Part shown: positions 22,951-34,375 of the stretch, one piece after another
Position numbering within the stretch: position 1 is the first letter of the stretch
How the letters are laid out: each line of letters begins with the position of its first letter
From: Macrothele yani
Lineage: Eukaryota > Arthropoda > Arachnida > Araneae > Macrothelidae
Direction of reading: 5' to 3'
Length of the DNA stretch: 64,000 nucleotides
NCBI GenBank assembly: GCA_039090855.1
Contig: CM077010.1
Span: forward strand, 51,292,905 to 51,356,904
Notes under the pieces: generated by a model
Told to the model about the DNA's origin: nothing
The model's database searches: none
Seen by the model: the letters and a program-made list of their open reading frames with translations, nothing else
Position numbers and translations under genes: made by a program

Positions 22951-23330
22951 GGTGTGAAGCAAACTCTTTACAATGTATACAAAGTTGTTTTACTAGATGT
23001 ATACAAATATACATCTAGTTTTTATTGAAATACACTCCTAAAATTTTCCTAAAATTTTTCTAAAAATTCCTAAAATTCCTAAAATTCTTACCTAAAATTT
23101 TCCAGAAGTATGCTATGATCCCTGTATTATTGAAAGCTTAATGACCACCATCAGTAACTTGATGGGCTACAAAGCAGTTGCGGTCCCTAATTTGGGACCA
23201 CTGGTTCCAGGTAAGGAAGAGAACCAGTGCAGTAAGGCAAACACAACACCCATGCCTCACCGGGATTCGAACCCAGACCCGTCTCAGACGAATGGTCATA
23301 AGCCAGCACTTAGGCCACTGGGGTAGCATC

Positions 23331-23606
23331 AGAAAAAGACAAGAATTGATAACTTCATGATAAAAGTAAAGACCCCCCCCCCCCCAGTAGCAATGCACTT
23401 GGACATATTGCTAGAACTGACCACATTGTTGTCAAATACTCTGGACTAAACTGAATACCAAGGGACAGAAGACCACATGGGGAGATGGATGGATGAAATT
23501 CAAAAGCATACTGGAGTGACATGGGACATAATTGCTCAAAGCAGAGAGTTGTAGAAGTGACTTGGTGAATTGAGCAGTGAATTGAAAATGGTTGATGACA
23601 AAAAGT
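23331..23606 (+). mobile_element. LINE fragment, right half
   Basis: Continues the fragment at 19007-19168 and matches LINE positions 14376-14650, including tggacatattgctagaa, the agaagaccacatgggg block and the terminal gaattgaaaatggttgatga. A C14 run at 23370-23385 interrupts it. Confidence 0.75.
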
Positions 23607-24344
23607 TGAAATACGTTGTGCACATTCCTTTCCTCTCTTGATACACAATGTTATGAAACTTGAAAAGTCTAATTTATGGACTGAAAAAAAAAAAAAAAAA
23701 AGGAAGCTCTTCCAGAATTCTTATGGAAGAATTGTGAAAAAGTTATCCACCAACCGGCGCGACGATGGCTAGCCGCAAGTTCTAATTTTCCTCTTTGTGT
23801 GTTGTACACAAGGGGACAAATGTTAGTTATCAATATTTTAATTAAGCACTTTAATAAGTTCATCACCTGGTGATGAAAAATTTACTTTTTTTCCACCTAA
23901 TGATAATGAATAGCCTCTCTTTGTGCCAAGTATTTCAGCTTCTTTTTTTATATATGCAGGTGCAGCTATACTTAAAAGTTCAACATCTGCTGATACTTAT
24001 GTACAATGGTTCATCTAGTATAGCATAATGTACAGAACAATATTGGTTCCATGATTAGCTTATTCTCTCACATTTACCAGGCTTTCATTCTAAGCACTGT
24101 TCTTACTTACTGATATAATTTTGTTAGAGCATGTGATGGCCATGGATGGTTGTCATTTCCTCATTTCCAGTCATGATAGTGCAAAACTGCATTTCATAGA
24201 ATCTGCATATTATTTGCAGTTATGTAGGGTTTTTTTTTTTTTTTTTCTGTGTCTATTGTTTTTGTGATTTTGTGAGAACGGATATTTTTCAGCACAATCT
24301 ATTGTAACAGTGTTTTCATTTATTTATTTATTTTCCCTCCCCAG
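23607..24344. other. Intron sequence before testican exon
   Basis: No coding signal until the acceptor at 24343-24344. A T20 run lies near 24231-24246. Confidence 0.4.
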
Positions 24345-24482
24345 GTGGTTACACCCCACTTTGTGATGTCGATGGTTATTATCTACCCACACAATGCCAC
24401 AGTGGATCAGGAACTTGTTGGTGCGTGGATAAGCATGGTGTTGAATTCACTAATACTCGAAGAAGAGGGCGTCCAGATTGTG
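24345..24482 (+). CDS. SPOCK: Testican, thyroglobulin type-1 domain exon
   Basis: Acceptor tttccctccccag at 24332-24344, 138 nt, then donor gtatga at 24483. After two bases that complete the codon begun in the 39-nt exon, it reads GYTPLCDVDGYYLPTQCH, then GTCWCVDKHGVEF and GRPDC. The PLCD, QC and CWCVD motifs and five of six TY-1 cysteines are here; the first is in the upstream exon. Testicans are secreted Ca-binding proteoglycans; the fly homologue Carrier of Wingless moves Wnt ligand outside cells. A single TY-1 domain followed by an acidic tail separates it from SMOC (two TY-1 domains) and SPARC (none). Phase 1 at both ends. Confidence 0.92.
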
Positions 24483-24849
24483 GTATGATACTTCTTGTAA
24501 AATATCATTTGTTATCACTAAAAAGTTATTTGTAAAGCTTATTATTAAATTTCATTGCATTATCAGTTACTTTTCAGTATAAGATTTTTAAAGGATCAGC
24601 TTGCACTCTAAATTAAATTTGTTATTTTCCAATGGCAGGGTATCGTAATAGCATGCATTAGAGTAATTAGAAATTTATTGCACGCTTCACACTACTGCAT
24701 AAAAATCATGGTCTGTCTACAAATTCATTATTTGAAGTTATTCACTGCCCATTTTATGATTGCTTTTTATTTTACATTATAAATATATATCTCCAATTTT
24801 AATGAACAGGTGGTTGAATTGTAATTGAATGGTGAAATGTCTGAAAATC

Positions 24850-25640
24850 AAGGCCAGATTAAGGCCTTAGTGGGCCCCTAGGCTAATACTTCTGAGTGAA
24901 CTATCAAGGCTAAGACATCTGAGTGAACTATCAAGGCTAAGACATCTGAGTGGAGAATTATTTTATGACAGAGAATTATTGAAGTCCGTATTAGAGGTAC
25001 TAGCCTAGGGGCCGTAGTGGGCCCCTAGGCTAATACCTTTGAGTGAGCTATCAAGGCTAAGACATCTGAGTGGAAAAGAAATTATGACAGAGAATTATTG
25101 AAGTTCGTTAAAACATGAAATTGCAGCAATATGCTTGTGATAATTAATACGTAGTGCATTCTTCAAACTAATAAATTACCTGCAGAGTTTTCATAAAAAG
25201 TCACTGTACTTTCCACTGTTTTCACAAGAACATGATTTGAAAGCTTATTATTCCAAGATTTTGTCTTGGAATTTTCAATAATTTAGCAGTGTATACTTTT
25301 CTTGGTGCATCTCTTTTGTTATGCAATGTCAAGTCACAGTGGATTTCACCAATTTACAGTTGTAAGTGCAAACAGGGAGGTGTTTGTCAATGGTAGTGAA
25401 AAAGCTGAAATTGTCTCGCCGACCTGGCTGTACACAGCGACATGGAACATTTACCCTTAGTGAGTTTTTGCCTTAATCCGTTTGTCTTCTAGACACTGTT
25501 TGTGATCGAGTGAAAATCATGAGAGGCAAAACTAAAACTATTTTACTTCTCTCTATATATAAATATGTAAATTGTGTATTATTTGCAGTATAGTGGCATG
25601 CCCTCCTGGGCCCTTGGTAATGGTGGGCCTCTAGGCTAAG
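24850..25640. repeat. Decayed repeat with gggcccctaggct motifs
   Basis: The motif tgggcccctaggctaata occurs at about 24879 and 25018, inverted at about 25003-25014 and again as gggcctctaggctaag near 25627. A ctatcaaggctaagacatct unit is repeated three times. The ends (aaggccagattaaggcc near 24850) recall hAT-type termini. No ORF. Confidence 0.45.
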
Positions 25641-25659
25641 AAAATGATACAAAATATCA

Positions 25660-26298
25660 TACAGGCATGTGATTCTTCCGCTAATTAGCGGAATTCCATG
25701 AGTTCATTTTTTAGAAAAATCTGAAATCCGCTAAACTTGTCAGTTGATATGTGTGGGGGGGGGGGCAGAGAGAGAGAGAGAGAGAGAGAAATATTCGTTG
25801 GGTAAGTTGCAATATTTCAGTTGTAAGGAGTAACCTTTTTGCTGCTGTGTGGCTGACCGGCAGCTCTGGGCTGACGCTACTGCTGCTCAGCCAACGAGAT
25901 AGCTGCGGGTGACGTCACTTCAAATGTCTCAGTTTGCTCAAAATCGTTTTTTTTAGGGGAACACACCGTTGTTTCAGTTCACCTCTGACCTTTCCAGTGC
26001 TATTTGTTTTATTTATTTGCTGGGGGGCAAAATCATTTGAGCACTTGGGCGGAGCCCTGAGCCATCGTACGCAGCTGCCAAGAGATCAACGAGAAAGAAA
26101 AGTTCTGTTCACATGTGATTGGACATTCATGTTACGAACCTTCTCTCTCACTGACGGGCGAAAGTGTCATAGGCGTCCAGAAATGCCAACCATTGCGGAT
26201 TTCCCTCTGGGATTGTGGGTGACTAATGAAAAATTGCGGAAATTCAGATTTTCGCTTGTTAAGAATGTTTTACTGGTTTTGTAATTAATCAGTGTAAA
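25660..26298. other. Repeat-like, low-complexity sequence
   Basis: Contains G9 and (AG)n runs at 25753-25790 and a 116-codon ORF at 25934-26284 without recognisable domains. A CAGGCATGTGATTCTTCCGC stretch near 25663 resembles a hAT end, but I found no partner. Confidence 0.3.
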
Positions 26299-26900
26299 AG
26301 CCTCTGAACAAAGTTCGTGACGCAGCTCCTTATTTCTATTTTTTTTTTTTTCCCCGGAGGAGATATAGGAATTTTTTTGCTTGTTTGAAAGCTAAGTGGA
26401 AAGAAAGCACGTCCCTGAGCCAGGATTACACCTGCCAGTCGTGTTTCTTTCGCTGTGGCATGATTACATGGGCCTGAAGCTTCTGAACAAAGTTCATGAC
26501 GCAGCACTCTGCTTCTTTTTTTTTTTTTCTCTCTCCTTTCTTGCTTTCCGAGGAGGAGGAATTTGTTCTGCTTGTTTGAAAGCTAAGTGGAAAGAATGGA
26601 CCAAGGATTACCTTGGAATGCACGGCGCCGGGCCGTGATAGCGTCAGCTGGAAGCCTCTGAACACAGTTCATGATGCAGCTCTTAGTTTCTTTTCTTTCT
26701 TTCTTTTTTTTCCGAAGAGGAGGAATTTGTTTTGCTTGTTTGAAAGCTAAGTAGAAAGATACCACGGCGCCGGGCCGGAATTACGTCGGCCAGAAGCCTC
26801 TGAACAAAGTTCGTGATGCAGCTCTTTGTTTCTTCCCTATTTTTTTTTTCCGAGGAGGAGGAATATCTTCTTCTTGTTTGAAAGCTAAGTGGAAGAAATA
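26299..26900. repeat. Tandem array of four ~105-175-bp units
   Basis: Units begin at about 26299, 26477, 26652 and 26794, each with aagcctctgaacaaagttc, a cgcagct/tgcagct, a pyrimidine run, a ccgaggaggaggaat block and ttgtttgaaagctaagtgg. Units differ by 10-20% and in length. The minus-strand ORFs here (for example 26426-26665) are products of the repeat and not a gene. Confidence 0.78.
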
Positions 26901-27129
26901 ATGCACGGCGCAGGGACGGGATCGGGCCCCGATTTACACAGATTCTGATCTCGGCCTGGTGCCATGCATTCTTTGCTAGGCACAGCACAAGATGAGCCTC
27001 TCCCCCGCCCCCTCACCCACCCATCCAAATTCTTGAAAGAGTAAGTGCATTTGTTGCTACTAAATATTATCAATTAATTTAAAAGTTGATTTGATAAATG
27101 GGATACTGTGCGGGGGAAATGGAAAATCA

Positions 27130-28430
27130 TATACACAGTGTGGCAAAGAATTTTTAAGACTGGGTCTGTAAAATGAAATAGAAACAAGAAATTCTAATTT
27201 GTTTTGGTTTGTTATTCAAAATAAGTCTCTCCGGCTTCAATACACTTGTTACAGCGATTTAATAATGATTCGAATGCCTGTTCCAGTTCACTTTGCGGAA
27301 TTGCCTCCAAAGCATGTTGTTTGTATGATCGAAATATCAAAATAACACCCTTTTAGCGTCATTTTAAGTTTTGGGAATAGAAAAAGTCGCAGGGTGCTAA
27401 ATCAAGCGAATATGGTGGATGATTCAACACACAGACGTTATTTTTCGCCAAAAATCTACGAACAAGAAGTGAGGTGTGACTGGGTGCATTATCGTGCGAC
27501 AAACGTCAACTGTTTTCATTCCGATATTCAAGACGAATGCGACGAATTCTGCCCATCAAACGCCTCAAAACATTTAAATAAAACTCACCAGTAATTGTTT
27601 GTCCACTTGAAACAAATTCTTTGTGGATAATAATACCCTTACTATCGAAGAATGTTATGAGCATTGTTTTGATTTTCGATGAAACTGTTCTTGTTTTTTT
27701 GGCTTGTGGTGAGTTTTTTTACTTCCATTCCGCACTTTGTCGCTTTGTTTTAGGATCATATTGAAAACACTCTGTTTCATCACCTGTAACAATCGATTTT
27801 AAGAAGTTTGGATCATTTTCAGCGGCTGAAATGATGTCTCTGCAATGTGCACTTCTCCTTGATTTTTGTTCATTGGTTAACGTGTGTGGAACACATTTAG
27901 CACAGACTTTTGTTTTGCCCAAATCTTCATGCAGGATAGTTCGAATCGTTTCTTTGTTGATGTTTAAAGACTCTTCCATCATTCTTAGTAACGCACATCG
28001 ATTGTTTGCCACGAAATCATGCACTTTTTCAATAATCTCAGGTGTCCTGGATGAACTTGGTCTTCCGGCATGCTTATCATCTTCTAGCGTATCTCTTCCG
28101 TCCAAAAACGTTTGTGCCACAGGAAAACATTTGATCTACTTAAACAAAACTCACCGTAAACTTGTTTCATCATTTGGTAGGTTTCTGAGGCACTTTTACC
28201 AAGTTTTGCGTTAAATTTAATAACAGCCCTTTGTTCCATCTTAATAATTCAACATGAAAAAAATGTTACTTCTCTAATGAACGGCCATTTCGTTTGAGTT
28301 ACTTTAACAACTGCACAGTACTTTTGGCAGAAAGCAAGCAGATGGTCACGGTTTATAAAGCATTTGCGATTACACTGGTGGCGCCACCGTAGGCTGAAAT
28401 CTAGCAATATGTATACTTTTATTAAATCTT
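27130..28430 (-). mobile_element. Mariner transposon on minus strand (approximate ends)
   Basis: The transposase occupies most of it. The left flank near 27135 reads cagtgtggcaaagaattttt; the right flank near 28405-28430 is AT-rich. I could not pair the ends convincingly, so the limits are estimates. Confidence 0.6.
27212..28239 (-). pseudogene. Mariner transposase, broken
   Basis: On the minus strand it starts MEQRAVIKFNAKLGKSASET at 28239. A one-base frameshift near 28108 separates the first HTH from LDGRDTLEDDKHAGRPSSSR (open 28120-27719), which holds the first catalytic motif IVTGDETECFQYDP. After further shifts come LSHDNAPSHTS with the second Asp, NHPPYSLDLAPCDFF with the third, and the C-terminus NRCNKCIEAGETYFE ending at 27212. 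The order and motifs are those of a full-length mariner; several frameshifts and a stop make it inactive. Confidence 0.87.
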
Positions 28431-28538
28431 AATGTTAGCTAGGAAACTCACACTTAAATATATAGGAGGGTAAGTAAAACACTTTAATAGTTCAGTATTG
28501 CTATTTTTGCATTTAATTTTACTTGCTTAGACACTTAG

Positions 28539-28900
28539 CAGGGCTGCCAGTGGCGACTAAATAGGCGACTATTGCTACTATTTTTGATGGCAGGCGACTA
28601 TGGCTACTATTTCTTACAAAAAACAGCCAAAAGCAACTATTTTCAGAAAAACCTTGAACTATTTTAATTGTAAGGCTACTATTATTTTTTAAAACATTAT
28701 TTGTGTTGCGTATATCGATGTGCTTGTATAACATCAGTTTTAATATTGATACACGTGAATATCAACTTTGATAATGATATGTATATGTCGAATCCATGGT
28801 TCATACTCATCCGGGAATACCCTTTTGTCCTGGAAATGTCCTAAAATTCTGTTACATGTCCTGGAATTTTTTCCATTCCTGCCTTTTTGTCCCTGCACGA
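28539..28900 (+). mobile_element. hAT-like terminal fragments
   Basis: CAGGGCTGCCAGTGGCGACT at 28539 is followed by ggcgactattgctactattt and a second ggcgactatggctactattt, a known style of hAT end. Near 28820-28870 there are repeated tcctggaa blocks from another hAT-like end. Neither has a visible partner. Confidence 0.4.
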
Positions 28901-29089
28901 TGTTTTGTAGTTGAGGATTTTTCTACTGACATAACTTATGTCTGACAAATTTCCCTGCCCACCCCCTGCAAAATGTGTGTTTGTTGGGAGGGGGAGGGGT
29001 TACTATCGGTTTTCTTGTTTAGGAGGTCCGAAGCTGCGTATGTAGCATCTTTTGGGTCATGCTTATGTTATCACTTTGTCTGTCCCGCC

Positions 29090-29460
29090 AGGGAGACCAT
29101 ATAATAGGTTCGTTCACAGTGACCGAATATTTCCAGTGCCGAGAAGAAAATGATTTTATCCCAACGACAATGGGAAGCAGCAAAATCCTCATCAGCAGAA
29201 TACCGATGATTTAACGCCAACCATGGAAGTCAGTCAAAATCCACCTATTCAACAAAGCTCTCATGCAAGTGAGATAACACACCTCAACTGGTTAGTGATG
29301 GAAGAAATGGAGTATAATGCTTCCGCAAATGAGCTTTCACACACTCAACAACAGATCAGTCGACGTGCTACCGAAACTTCGGTTAAGCGCGAATATAATC
29401 TTTGTCCTAGGAACTTGTACGGAAGAACAGGTACGATAGCAGGCAGATATTATTAACAGG
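29090..29460 (+). pseudogene. Possible polyprotein remnant
   Basis: A 77-codon ORF (29223-29456) ends in KREYNLCPRNLYGRTG. The YNLRPRN-like motif resembles stretches in retroelement polyproteins and in linkers of transposon proteins. The upstream text is broken by a stop. Weak evidence; it could also be unrelated. Confidence 0.25.
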
Positions 29461-29983
29461 TGAGAAAAAGTGCTACAACAGAAACACAAGAACTCACACG
29501 AATGTAAATAGAGCAGAAACGCAAGAGCAAAGCACTATGAAATTGCAATTTCGTGATTTTTTAATTGTGTTTTTTTTTTTTCTTTTTTTCACACTGGTGA
29601 TCTTCAGTGGTGGTGATTTGCCCCATAAAACTAGGATTACTTCGGCTTACACAGACTGTGCGTCTAGGGACTAACTGAAAAACTTTCTCAGCTTAATAGT
29701 GAACTTTGAAAAAAAAAATTTCTTTCAGTGCTTACATGTGCAAAAACTCAACTCTTAGTTGAACTCTAATTTAAGAAATAACAAATTTACTTTGTGATTT
29801 AAGTATAAGAACACTTATGATAGTCAAATTGAAGTGTATATTTAATTCAGCATACGCACTACGAAGGTAAGTTGCGAGCATTTACGTACGATTACCACGA
29901 ATTATTGAAAAAAAAAAAAAATGTAGTTCTTCTCGCTATTGAGAAGCTAAGGCGCAAACTCTGGTATTATGATATATATCTGA
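29461..29983. other. No gene recognised
   Basis: AT-rich intron sequence with A runs near 29710 and 29908. Confidence 0.35.
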
Positions 29984-31891
29984 GTGTATCAAATTATGAT
30001 GTGTGAGTGTTTGCAGGCAGTCTTAGTGAGAGATGGGTTTGCCTCCTCAGGGCACTCCGTGGGCTCAGAACAGCAACAAGGGCCTCTGTGGATCTTGGAG
30101 AGGTACCAGCTAGTTCTGTGTGAATTGGCGAAAAGACCCCAACTGACTAGGTTTTGTTCCAGAATCCTTAGGTTGAATGACCAACTGGAGCCGTCAGCCG
30201 TGGGCTAATCCCCCACACTGATGTACTTACCTGATTAAAAAGACACAAAGAAATGAAAAAAAATGACTCAAGTGTGGGATACGGTGGACCCACCGCACTT
30301 GAGAAGGACGATCCACCACAGAATAAACCTGGAAATTCTAAAAGACGCATGAGAAAGAGATCACGGTTGAGTGAGTGTAAGATTAGTATATGGAATACTA
30401 GAGGTATAAATAGCAAGATGAATGAGATGATTGACGAAATGAATAACTATAAATTGGATGTGCTTGTGTGTAAGTGAAACCAAAAAGAAGAAAATCGGGG
30501 TAGAAGAAGTGAATGGCACGGTGAGTGTGTGGTCTGGAGTATTGGATGATGTTAGGGGACAAGCTGGTGTAGGTGTGATTTTAAGTGAAAAGATGAAAAA
30601 CAACTTGATCCATTAGAGCTGCATTAGTGAGAGAATTCTTTGGATGCATCTGAAAGTGAAACTTCAGAGAATAGTAATTGTTGTAGTGTATGCTCCTTAT
30701 CACTCAGATAGGAAGGAGGATTTCTGGAATGAGCTAAAAGTTGTTTTGAGCCAGTTTGGTGCTAAAGAGAAAGTTATAATAGCAGGGGATTTCAATGCTC
30801 TAGTAGGTGTAAAGAATGCAATTTCTGACAATGTTCTGGGTAAGTTTAATGATCCCTGTGTAAATGATAATGGTGAAAGTTTAATTGAACTTTGCATTGA
30901 TAATGGTTTGTGTGTATCTAATACATTTTTCAACCACAAGTATATACACACACATACTTGGGGAAATTGTATTCTTGGTCAAAAGAGTGTTATAAATTTT
31001 GTTGTTTATGATCAGTGTCTGAAACACTTAGTTGTTGACACTCGTGTGATGAGAAGTGCAGATGTTGGCTCTGATCATTACTTGGTAGTGTCACGAGTGA
31101 AACTGAATGTTGGTTGGAGGAATAGGAAGAGGCCTAGGGTGGAAAGAATAAAGATTGAAAGGCTTCCTGAGATCATCAGCATTATGCTAACTTACTCAGA
31201 GAACGACTGAAGGAGCTGAAGTCATATGAGAGGGATGTAGAAAAGAAGTGGGAATGTTTTAAGAACTGTGTTGTTACTGCTGCTGAGGAGGTCTGTGGTA
31301 CCACAATAGTGGGTAACAATAGAGGTGATGGTTGGTGGAATAGTAAGATTAAAGAGGCAGTAAAGAGAAAGAAGGATGCCTATTTGGGGTTGTTGCAAGG
31401 TAGAGTTTCTGTAGATGAATACCGCTGTAAAAAGCGTGAAGCAGCTAAACTGGTTCGCCAGACTAAGGCAAAAGATAAAAAGGAGAAGGTGGAAAAGCAT
31501 GAATTGGCTTTTTGAAAATATAGAAAGACTTTCTAGAAGTTTATGAGACTCAGGAAAAATAGGCGAAACAAAGTTGTAAGTTGTGTGAAGAATGGAGTTG
31601 GGGAAATTATATGGGAGCCCAGTGAGTTAAGTGAAAGATGGGATGAATATTTCTGTGAGTTATTAGATCAAGAAAGCAAAAGTGATTCTGAGGCAGAAGC
31701 AGATGATGTCACAATGAAGGAGGGAAGCACAAGGAGGGATCTCAAGAGAAGAGGTGTGTAAAACTCTAAAATCTCTTAAGAATGGTAAGGCTCCAGGAGT
31801 TAATGGCATAACTGCTGAGATGTTTAAATATTGTGGCGACTCTGTAATTGACTGGTTAACTGAAATTTGTCAATTGTGCTGGGTGCTAGGA
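29984..31891 (+). pseudogene. Second APE-type LINE, 5' half (endonuclease and start of RT)
   Basis: The 5' leader is at 29984-30250. The endonuclease starts near 30360 (ISIWNTRGINSKMNEMIDEM), shifts frame, and continues from 30644 with VVVYAPYHSDRKEDFW, IIAGDFNALVG and SADVGSDHYLV, the APE motifs. After 31210, further pieces follow in other frames: WWNSKIKEAVKRKKDAY, then SLKNGKAPGVNGITAEM of the RT. It stops at 31891, where a hAT-like element is inserted, and resumes at 35865. Many frameshifts make it older than the LINE at 11.7 kb. It belongs to a different LINE family. Confidence 0.82.
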
Positions 31892-32430
31892 CAGGGTGGC
31901 GACAGACCTGGAAAATATGGAAAATCGGGAAAAGTCGGGGAATTTCCTTCGATCGAGAAAATTCATGGAAAAGTCAGGGAAATTTGTGGCAAATCGAACA
32001 AAGTCTGGAATTTTTATTTTCGTCATCCTAGCTCAACTTGCCAGCGATAAAATAATAAAACATTGGATGTTGTTTTAGCCGAATATATTTGTGAGCTTTA
32101 TGTCTGCAGCATACTATTTCATTAAAACGATGTAGTTTAACGTCTAAATGGCCATGTTTTCTTTGACTCAGGCTCCAACGCACCCTTGTTCAATCAATCC
32201 ACAATTCCACATCTGCCCCTAATGCCAACATGATGTTTCTGGGATGGCTTCATGTTGTTGTAAATATACATCATTCAGACTGAATTATGTGTGCGCACAC
32301 GATAAAAAAATCAAAAAGAGATATAACAATGTGTTAAAAAAAAAAAAAAAAAATTTCGGAATCAGATTGTTTTTAATTCATGTTTATAGGTCATATTTTC
32401 TCTTTTAATTACGAAGTGTAATAGTATAAA

Positions 32431-32706
32431 TTATTTACTTTGTGTGCTTTGTAGTACATTTTGCATCGAACAGATGCCCGCTGTGTGCATTATTTCTTTT
32501 TCCTTCTGATTGTTTGGGTACAAAAGTTCGATGTCAGAGATCGCGATGTTACGTACGCTTTGCATTTTCTCGGGTTCAGCTTTAGGAGTGACCTTGAGGA
32601 GACATTCGTTGCGCAAGACCAGCCGGGTTTCCAGCAAATTTTGCAAGCTTTGTCTTTTTAGCACGTCTTTTGTAAAAAAAGATTGTGCTTCTGTTATCGG
32701 TATGTC
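32431..32706 (-). CDS. Unassigned coding-like ORF
   Basis: Minus-strand open text ending at 32431 with ordinary amino acid composition (TKDVLKRQSLQNLLETRLVL, then TPKAEPEKMQSVRNIAISD). A cagggctcgacaaatcctgg block at 32707, itself like a hAT end, truncates it upstream. It may be a transposase fragment of the host element. I do not recognise a family. Confidence 0.25.
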   Translation of the reverse strand, partial: DIPITEAQSFFTKDVLKRQSLQNLLETRLVLRNECLLKVTPKAEPEKMQSVRNIAISDIELLYPNNQKEKEIMHTAGICSMQNVLQSTQSK

Positions 32707-32790
32707 CAGGGCTCGACAAATCCTGGGCGCCAGGTCGCCCAGGCGCCTAAAATTTGGGCTGTGGCGCCTAATTTTCTTCTTAGTTGAGAT
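32707..32790 (+). mobile_element. hAT-like terminal fragment
   Basis: cagggctcgacaaatcctgg followed by gcgccaggtcgcccaggcgc, a pattern I associate with one hAT end type. No partner end found. Confidence 0.35.
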
Positions 32791-32879
32791 TTCGTAATAT
32801 ATTGCAGTAAATGCTGTAATTTCTGTTGTGTAATCCATAGAATATCTATTAAAAGGTTATAAATTCAGGTGCTGCGGAC

Positions 32880-33779
32880 ACTGGTAAAAAAAAAAAAAAA
32901 AAAACGGTGTGTCATATTAAAAAGTCTGCGAGGTAATTGTCAGGAGAGGTGGTGTTATTGGGAAAGTACCAAAAATGTGGAAACAGAAAAAAATATAACG
33001 TAACAGCAAGATAGAAGACTGCAAAGAGATTGTAGGAATATATATTCTTTCTTTTACTTAGAAGTATTTTGACAGAAAATATGACTCAAAGAAGGCGTTA
33101 CTATTTGCGCTTGCGGAGGCCTACATGGTGTGAGAATCCGCGACTCTCGAGAATCGCGCAAAGCTATTCCGTAGCGTGTGGCCATTCTGCGAATCGCGTC
33201 GCCTATTTTTGGTGCGCTGATTGTTTTAGTTAAGGTTTTTTCGGTATTCAGTTGAAACATATTCAGAAATAAGACAATGCTTATAGACTGTCCGCAATTT
33301 CAGCGGATTTTTTAGTCTAACTAATGAACTGCGATAATGCGGCAACAGCTAACGATTTTAGTTCTTTTATTACTTAAAAGTAACACAAAGTACTTAAAAA
33401 TGACAGTTAACTGTTTCAATAAGACGATCATTTTTTTCTTGCATCTTTGTATTTCTGACTCGGTCCTGTGAATCGCAGTTTTCTGTCGGAAATTAGGAAA
33501 TTATGATTCACGATTAACATGATTGGTGCGGATCACGTGGTGCCGATTTTACGACTGTTATGCATGCCAATTACCACGGAATGTTCATATTTTCTACCGA
33601 TTTAGTTGTCTAGCTACGGATTCTACGAATTTTCATTTGTTTAAAAAAATATATTTTGCTATTTTTTGATATACATAAGATTCTTAAGCATTCTCCGTTT
33701 TTTTGTTTTTTTTTTTTTTTTTTTCTTTAGTCATCATTCAGATCGCTATCATGATTGATGCAAAACTGAATGAAGAGAA
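32880..33779. other. Interior of hAT-like element, no gene recognised
   Basis: AT-rich with A18 (32886-32904) and T18 (33707-33724) runs. No supported ORF. Confidence 0.35.
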
Positions 33780-34375
33780 TTTGGGGGGTTGGGTCATTTT
33801 CCGTCGGGGGGACGGTATTTTGTGTTTCAAAGCTTTCGAAAACAGTAATTAAATGGAGTAAAAAGAATTTGGCCTAGTCGTAATTTTTTTCTCCGGATGT
33901 TGCGTTTATGTCTAGTATTCTTGTTAAAAAACATTTTGTGGCATATATGTTTGTATTTCAGCTTGAAACTGTAGGCAAGAATTTGTGGAAACGGAAGTTA
34001 GACACCGCGAAAATTGCCTCTTAATCTTCAGGCTTGAGGTTCTTCCGCGAATTTGAGAAATTCCGCCTTTTTCGTTATGTTGGCCACTCAGGAGATCGAT
34101 GCACAAGTAAACAGAATCGTGTGTGTGTGTGTGTTTGGGGGGGGGGTGTAGATGTTCGTCGGAGGACGGAGATCCATCTTTACGAAACTTTCGGAAACGG
34201 AAAGTCGACGGAGTTCAGATTTTTTCCGTAATCATAATTTCTAATTTCTTTTTTCTCGCAATGTTGCCTGTGTCCAGTATATTTAAGTAATATTTTACTG
34301 CATAAATTTTTGCATTTCACCTTGAAAGTAGGAGAAAAATTTCCAAAACCGGAAGTCGGACGGAATTCCCGTACC
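33780..34375 (+). repeat. Two degenerate ~220-bp tandem-like units
   Basis: Unit 1 (about 33800-34010) and unit 2 (about 34158-34375) share, in order: cgtcgg-gacgg, gaaactttcg/aaagctttcg, tttttccgtaat/gtaattttttt, a ttgcctgtgtccagtat/ttgcgtttatgtctagtat block, gcatttcaccttgaaa/gtatttcagcttgaaa and aaacggaag. A G9 and (GT)n run separates them. Non-coding. Confidence 0.55.

Larger units (their letters stand above)
19189..23124. mobile_element. hAT-like element, ~3.9 kb, inserted in SINE tail
   Basis: Ends: CAGGGATCGCATTCC (19196) and, reversed, CAGGGATCATAGCATAC (23124). Both are followed inward by repeated cctaaaatt blocks, which are subterminal repeats. An 8-bp flank tattatta/tattattg (one mismatch) is duplicated. 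The interior holds a coiled-coil-like coding remnant (21842-22120), another hAT-like end (19349) and a MITE (22397-22950). No intact transposase could be read. Confidence 0.6.
19169..23330 (-). mobile_element. tRNA-derived SINE, split by hAT-like element
   Basis: The main body is at 23125-23330, minus strand: aatgaccaccatcagtaac, the gtccctaatttgggaccact block, the B box (gggattcgaacccag) and the A-box region to 23326. Its poly-A (T run) lies at 19169-19181, separated by 3.9 kb. This is the same SINE family as the 56-60 kb cluster but more diverged, so older. Confidence 0.7.

Noticed and set aside
25934..26284. 116-codon ORF as a gene
   Set aside because: No domain, and it lies among low-complexity and repeat sequence next to a tandem array.
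26426..26988. Overlapping minus-strand ORFs with a shared QTSK/EKKK text
   Set aside because: They repeat because the DNA is a tandem array; the text comes from the pyrimidine run and is not a protein family.
27831..28214. 127-codon + strand ORF
   Set aside because: Shadow of the minus-strand mariner transposase.
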